Assembly: GCA_029857875.1 (NCBI GenBank)
Contig: JAOUGB010000193.1
Span: 1-5,432, forward strand
Length of the DNA stretch: 5,432 bases
Direction: 5' to 3'
Source of the DNA: Desulfobacteraceae bacterium
Lineage (GTDB): Bacteria > Desulfobacterota > Desulfobacteria > Desulfobacterales > UBA11574
This document shows positions 1 through 5,432 of the stretch, in pieces. Within the stretch, counting starts at the first letter, position 1; every line of letters starts with the position of its first letter. A model generated the notes under the pieces. That model did no database searches and had not been told where the DNA came from. It worked only from the letters and a program-made list of their open reading frames with translations. A program made the translations under genes and the position numbers.

Positions 1-2403
<2,403 letters not shown>

Positions 2404-2441
2404 ATTTACTTATAATTATAGCTTTTTTATAACCCTGTCAT
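2404..2441 (-). promoter_or_regulatory. Possible promoter of the transpeptidase gene with very short leader
   Basis: On the minus strand a consensus TATAAT (2420-2415) lies only 11 bases before the ATG at 2403, with ATGACA (2441-2436) 15 bases further up as a possible -35 box. The spacer is shorter than the usual 16-18. If used, transcription would begin about 4-6 bases before the start codon, giving a nearly leaderless message, which would fit the lack of a good Shine-Dalgarno here. The -35 part lies inside repeat copy 1. TATAATTATA is itself palindromic and the region is AT-rich, so chance is a real alternative. Confidence 0.3.
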
Positions 2442-2460
2442 TATTTGAAACGCTCAGTTT
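2434..2460 (-). repeat. 27-bp repeat, copy 1 (after metG)
   Basis: On the minus strand the element reads AAACTGAGCGTTTCAAATA then A then TGACAGG. It begins five bases after the metG stop codon. It matches copy 2 at 4630-4656 at 26 of 27 positions; with three mismatches in total the match extends to 38 bp (2423-2460 against 4619-4656). It contains only a weak CTG/CAG pairing and is not a clear hairpin terminator. Its nature (dispersed intergenic repeat, processing site, binding site or promoter module) is unknown to me. Confidence 0.85.
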
Positions 2461-2465
2461 GGGCT

Positions 2466-4388
2466 TTAGTTAAGAGACGTGCCTGGTTTCACTTTTTTGT
2501 CTAAAGTTGCGACTGCACAGCTATCTTTTTCAACAGCAGCCAATAACATGCCATTAGAGAGTATCCCCATCAACTTGGCTGGTTTCAAATTCGCAACGAC
2601 AACAACCTGCTTCCCCTCCAGATCCTCCGGAGAATAGGTCTCCGATATACCGGCCACAATGGTCCGTATTTCCCCAATATCAACTTCAAGCTTTAACAAT
2701 TTTTTTGCCCGAGGGAGCGCCTCGGCATGAATGACGGTGGCGACCCTGAGATCTATTTTATTAAATTCTTCGAGAGTTATCTCGGGTTTAATGTCAAGCG
2801 CCATATCTTTTGTATCCTTCCTCCCGGGTGATGTCATAGGCTCTTTTTCAAGATCGATCCTTGGGAAAAGCGTAATTGATTTCGGAACCCTCGTTCCGGG
2901 TATCAGGGTTTTCCACTTTTTAAGGATATCAAGACTAAAAGACTGCTTCTTCGGACCGATACCGAGATGTTTTTGCATGTTTTTTGCAGTTTCCGGCATT
3001 ATTGGATAGATTAGGCCGGATATGATTCTAAGTGATTCAAGTAGGTTATAAATGACGACTTCAAGCTGTTTACGGCTGGATTTTTTCTTTGCAAGCACCC
3101 AAGGGGTCGTAAGGTCAATATATTTGTTCATATGGTTGATAAATTCCCAAATTGCCATGATCGCTTTGTTAAAGGCGAATCCCTTCATATGTTCTTCGAA
3201 TTTGGCAATGGTTTCTAATGCCTCTGATTCCAAACCGAGATCTAATTCACTTTCCACATCAATATCAATTTCAGGAACGACTCGGGAAAAATATTTGTGG
3301 ACCATTGCAAGAACTCTACTGAATAGATTCCCAAGATCATTCGCAAGATCAGAATTAATTCGTTGTATCAGTGCTTCTTCGCTGAAATTGGAATCGAGCC
3401 CGAAGGTCATATCTCGCATCAGAAAAAATCGAAACGCATCGAGACCGTAAACATTTTTAAGTTGAAGCGGCTCTACTACATTCCCGATGCTTTTGGACAT
3501 TTTGCTTTGATCGACATTCCAGTACCCATGGACATGCAAATGCTTGTATACGGGAATTCCTGCCGCCTTGAGCATGATCGGCCAGTAAATGCCGTGGGGT
3601 TTTAATATGTCCTTGGCGATAATGTGCTGGGCATGCGGCCAAAAAGTTTTAAACCGGTCTCCATCCGGATACCCCAGGGCTGAAACGTAGTTTAAAAGCG
3701 CGTCAAACCAAACATAGGTAACATATTCTTTATCAAAGGGCAGTGTAATCCCCCACTTAAGACGCGTTTTAGGTCTGGATATGCAGAGGTCTTCAAGCGG
3801 CTCTTTGAGAAAGGATAGAACTTCATTTCTATATTGTTCCGGGCTTATGAAATCAGGATTGTCATGAATATGATCAATCAGCCAGTCTTGATAACGACTC
3901 ATCTTGAAAAAGTAGTTGGATTCTTTTATGAGTTCAGGCGTTGTTTCGTGATCAGGGCACTTGCCGTCAACCAACTCTCGATCTGAATAAAAGCGCTCAC
4001 ACCCAAAGCAATAAAGCCCCTGGTATTCACTGAAATAGATATCCCCCGAATCATAGATCTGTTGCATGATCTGTTTTACCAACACCATATGGGATGGATC
4101 CGTCGTACGGATGAAATAACTGTATTTGATATTAAGTTCAGGCCAAAGATCTCTGAAAAGCCCGCTTATTTTGTCAACGTAGGTCCTGGGACTTAAATTC
4201 TCTTTCTTGGCAGCTCGAACGACCTTATCGCCATGTTCATCTGTACCTGTTAGAAAAAAACTCTCTGCCTGGAGCATGGAATGAAATCTACAGGCAACAT
4301 CGGCCACAATCGTTGTATAAGCGTGCCCGAGATGGGGCCTGGCATTCACATAATATATCGGCGTGGTTATATAAAAAGGGTTAACCAT
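2466..4388 (-). CDS. metG: Methionyl-tRNA synthetase
   Basis: Cytoplasmic class I synthetase that activates methionine with ATP and loads it on initiator and elongator tRNA-Met. The 640-residue protein is complete. The Rossmann catalytic domain opens with FYITTPIYYVNARPHLGH, holding the HLGH form of the HIGH motif at 19-22; KMSKS is at 296-300. The connective insert has one zinc knuckle, Cys127-x2-Cys130 and Cys144-x2-His147. The helical anticodon-binding domain follows, with the family N-x-Y...PW pattern at 421-430. A linker of about 510-537 leads to a C-terminal OB-fold tRNA-binding domain (about 538-640, Trbp111/EMAP-like, with DLRVATV and NLKPAKLMGILSNGM), which promotes dimer formation and tRNA affinity in relatives. 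The start is supported by GGGAG six bases upstream and by the family N-terminus. It lies downstream of ricT, a neighbourhood seen in many bacteria. No frameshift or missing key residue was seen. Confidence 0.98.
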   Translation of the reverse strand: MVNPFYITTPIYYVNARPHLGHAYTTIVADVACRFHSMLQAESFFLTGTDEHGDKVVRAAKKENLSPRTYVDKISGLFRDLWPELNIKYSYFIRTTDPSHMVLVKQIMQQIYDSGDIYFSEYQGLYCFGCERFYSDRELVDGKCPDHETTPELIKESNYFFKMSRYQDWLIDHIHDNPDFISPEQYRNEVLSFLKEPLEDLCISRPKTRLKWGITLPFDKEYVTYVWFDALLNYVSALGYPDGDRFKTFWPHAQHIIAKDILKPHGIYWPIMLKAAGIPVYKHLHVHGYWNVDQSKMSKSIGNVVEPLQLKNVYGLDAFRFFLMRDMTFGLDSNFSEEALIQRINSDLANDLGNLFSRVLAMVHKYFSRVVPEIDIDVESELDLGLESEALETIAKFEEHMKGFAFNKAIMAIWEFINHMNKYIDLTTPWVLAKKKSSRKQLEVVIYNLLESLRIISGLIYPIMPETAKNMQKHLGIGPKKQSFSLDILKKWKTLIPGTRVPKSITLFPRIDLEKEPMTSPGRKDTKDMALDIKPEITLEEFNKIDLRVATVIHAEALPRAKKLLKLEVDIGEIRTIVAGISETYSPEDLEGKQVVVVANLKPAKLMGILSNGMLLAAVEKDSCAVATLDKKVKPGTSLN

Positions 4389-4399
4389 TTTTTTCTCCC
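4389..4399 (-). promoter_or_regulatory. Ribosome binding site of metG
   Basis: On the minus strand GGGAG (4399-4395) is followed by six adenines and then the ATG at 4388. The A-rich spacer and good distance support this start. I saw no T-box, S-box or other known methionine-sensing leader motif in the 266 bases upstream. Confidence 0.75.
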
Positions 4400-4446
4400 A
4401 GATATATGTTCGTGATTTTATCTCTTTAATTTTCTCTGTTTACTCA

Positions 4447-4460
4447 ACCTCAATTGAGGT
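4447..4460. promoter_or_regulatory. Perfect 14-bp palindrome upstream of metG, candidate operator
   Basis: ACCTCAATTGAGGT is a perfect inverted repeat with no spacer, centred about 65 bases before the metG start. On the minus strand it overlaps TTGACC, a near-consensus -35 hexamer, though no good -10 box follows at the right distance. The half site TTGAGGT recurs at 4523-4529. The symmetry fits a dimeric transcription factor site; no specific regulator can be named. In an AT-rich spacer a palindrome of this length could also be chance. Confidence 0.35.
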
Positions 4461-4537
4461 CAAGTTTCGCATTCTAATTTTTCAGAAACGGCGGTGAACC
4501 GTATCCAAGCCGGGAAATTTTTTTGAGGTAAAATCAT

Positions 4538-4618
4538 ATGGATACTTTAAAAATTTATTTCGGTCTGCTGCTTCAAAGGCTTTTTAGCAATGTGTATTTA
4601 TCTATAATAAATAATTAA
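4538..4618 (+). CDS. Possible 26-codon small ORF with ribosome binding site
   Basis: A short plus-strand ORF, opposite to all neighbours, begins with ATG at 4538 and ends with TAA at 4616-4618, directly before the extended repeat copy 2. GAGGT (4525-4529) lies eight bases before the start. The peptide begins MDTLKIYFGLLLQRLF and ends in LSIINN; it is hydrophobic and aromatic with a few charges, as in some small membrane-associated peptides. I recognise no family. Its AT-rich sequence and short length mean that it may simply be an open stretch by chance; only the well-placed Shine-Dalgarno argues for it. Confidence 0.22.
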   Translation: MDTLKIYFGLLLQRLFSNVYLSIINN

Positions 4619-4629
4619 TTTTTTATATT

Positions 4630-4656
4630 CCTGTCACTATTTGAAACGCTCAGTTT
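4630..4656 (-). repeat. 27-bp repeat, copy 2 (at the end of ricT)
   Basis: On the minus strand the element reads AAACTGAGCGTTTCAAATA then G then TGACAGG. Its first two bases are the last two of the ricT TAA stop codon, so it begins exactly at the gene end. It is in the same orientation as copy 1 (2434-2460) and 2,196 bp away, so the two copies flank metG as direct repeats. The single core difference is A versus G. Both are followed by an A-rich run on the transcribed side. Confidence 0.85.
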
Positions 4657-5432
4657 ATATTATGATCTCATCGACCCCGGCCTCTATTTCCTCACCATCT
4701 TCTAAACGAATCGCAATGCGATTGTATATCGCATTATGTCGTATCACTTTGCCTTTGCCATTTTTAGTTTTAACCGCTTCCCCGACTTTGGGAAATTTCT
4801 CCTTTATTTTTTTGTACATTTCATGCTCAAAAGTTAGACAACACATGAGTCTACCACACTGCCCGGAAATTTTAGTGGGATTTAATGACAGCCCTTGTTC
4901 TTTTGCCATTCTTATGGAAACCGGCCCGAATTTCTCGATAAATGCAGAGCAGCATATTTCACGCCCGCATCTTCCTATACCACCACACATTTTTGCCTGA
5001 TTACGTATGCCAACCTGTCGCATCTCTACCCTGACACCGAACTTTTTAACCAGCATTTTTACGAGTTGACGGAAATCAACACGGCCTTCAGATGTGAAAA
5101 AAAATGTCAATTTACTTGCATCAAAGGAGCACTCAACGTTAAAAAGGTTCATTTTAAGCTCAAGTTCCCGAATGCAGCTCAGACAGTAGGCATGGGCCTG
5201 TTTTTCTGTCTCAGTATTTTTCTCTCTTTGGTAAAAGTCTTCTTGGCTTGCCAGACGAAACACTTTTTTAAGAGGCTTTCCCAATTGGTTCGCCGCAGAT
5301 TGGTCGTATGGCACCGGAGGAACCACCACCATCCCTAATCCGAGCCCTTGCTCGGTTTCAACGATCACATGGTCTCCTCTATTAAGGACAAATGCACCGC
5401 TATCAAAATCATAAACCTTTCCGGCAGGGTTA
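4655..5432 (-). CDS. ricT: RicT/YaaT-type PSP1 domain protein, 5' end cut off
   Basis: The frame is open from the right window edge to the TAA at 4657-4655, giving 258 residues. A GTG at 5368 is unlikely to be the start, because the upstream residues KVYDFDSGAFVLNRGDHVI fit the N-terminal beta domain of the family. The PSP1 core is clear: LTFFFTSEGRVDFRQLVK (108-125 of the visible part), GGIGRCGREICC (150-161) and LSLNPTKISGQCGRLMCC (181-198). The cysteines C155, C160, C161, C192, C197 and C198 correspond to the conserved pairs linked with iron-sulfur binding in Bacillus RicT, where RicT with RicA and RicF assists RNase Y-dependent mRNA processing and affects competence, sporulation and biofilm. 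That partner system is not established for Gram-negative bacteria, so the role here is uncertain. An extra CLSC pair (83-86) lies in the helical linker. In many bacteria this gene lies between the clamp-loader gene holB and metG; holB could therefore lie to the right. The end carries repeat copy 2. Confidence 0.93.
   Translation of the reverse strand, partial: NPAGKVYDFDSGAFVLNRGDHVIVETEQGLGLGMVVVPPVPYDQSAANQLGKPLKKVFRLASQEDFYQREKNTETEKQAHAYCLSCIRELELKMNLFNVECSFDASKLTFFFTSEGRVDFRQLVKMLVKKFGVRVEMRQVGIRNQAKMCGGIGRCGREICCSAFIEKFGPVSIRMAKEQGLSLNPTKISGQCGRLMCCLTFEHEMYKKIKEKFPKVGEAVKTKNGKGKVIRHNAIYNRIAIRLEDGEEIEAGVDEIII

Larger units (their letters stand above)
4389..4654. other. AT-rich intergenic region between ricT and metG
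   Basis: This 266-bp gap is the longest non-coding stretch in the window. From the metG side it holds the metG ribosome binding site, a perfect 14-bp palindrome (4447-4460), a second TTGAGGT half site (4523-4529), a possible 26-codon plus-strand ORF (4538-4618), and most of repeat copy 2. A 6-bp inverted repeat (GTATCC at 4501-4506, GGATAC at 4540-4545) is also present. The metG promoter should lie here, but I found no convincing paired -35/-10 boxes. No strong GC hairpin plus T-run terminator for ricT is visible. Confidence 0.7.

Noticed and set aside
2423..2465. Intrinsic terminator after metG
   Set aside because: The only pairing (AGCCC with GGGTT, and CTG with CAG inside) is weak and interrupted, and the run that follows on the transcribed strand is A-rich, not U-rich.
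4389..4654. T-box, S-box or other methionine-related riboswitch upstream of metG
   Set aside because: No conserved riboswitch core, no specifier-type hairpins and no terminator/antiterminator pair could be recognised; the region is mostly AT-rich.
2434..4656. CRISPR-like repeat or insertion sequence
   Set aside because: Only two copies 2.2 kb apart with a housekeeping gene between them; no transposase, terminal inverted repeats or regular spacers.
4655..5368. GTG at 5368 as the start of ricT
   Set aside because: The frame continues upstream with residues typical of the family's N-terminal beta domain, and the visible protein would lack this part; the gene simply begins beyond the window.

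Overview
The window is a stretch of bacterial chromosome in which all four recognisable protein genes lie on the minus strand, so it reads right to left. The genes point to a Gram-negative, anaerobic deltaproteobacterium-like organism (Desulfobacterales would fit). This is inferred from the ricT-metG order, the MetRS type with a single zinc knuckle and fused C-terminal tRNA-binding domain, the moderate GC content and a gene for lipopolysaccharide sugar modification. No 16S or other decisive marker is present, so the assignment is tentative.

In transcription order: (1) a 5'-truncated ricT (PSP1/YaaT family) gene enters from the right edge; (2) a 266-bp AT-rich gap holds a 14-bp perfect palindrome, a possible 26-codon ORF on the plus strand and a repeat element; (3) metG, a full-length 640-aa methionyl-tRNA synthetase; (4) a 62-bp gap with a second copy of the repeat; (5) a 457-aa single-pass penicillin-binding transpeptidase with all three catalytic motifs; (6) a 40-bp gap with a clear ribosome binding site; (7) a DegT/DnrJ/EryC1/StrS-type PLP aminotransferase that runs off the left edge after 329 codons and closely resembles KdnA, the transaminase that makes 8-amino-Kdo.

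The right half is housekeeping (RicT and aminoacyl-tRNA synthesis). The left half concerns the cell envelope: peptidoglycan cross-linking plus a probable change to the inner-core Kdo of lipopolysaccharide. The transpeptidase and the aminotransferase are probably co-transcribed.

The least explained signal is a 27-bp element (26 of 27 identical) at or just after the stop codons of both ricT and metG, so that two direct copies bracket metG. In the copy before the transpeptidase gene it also supplies part of a promoter-like sequence. I see no CRISPR array, transposase, tRNA or rRNA gene.
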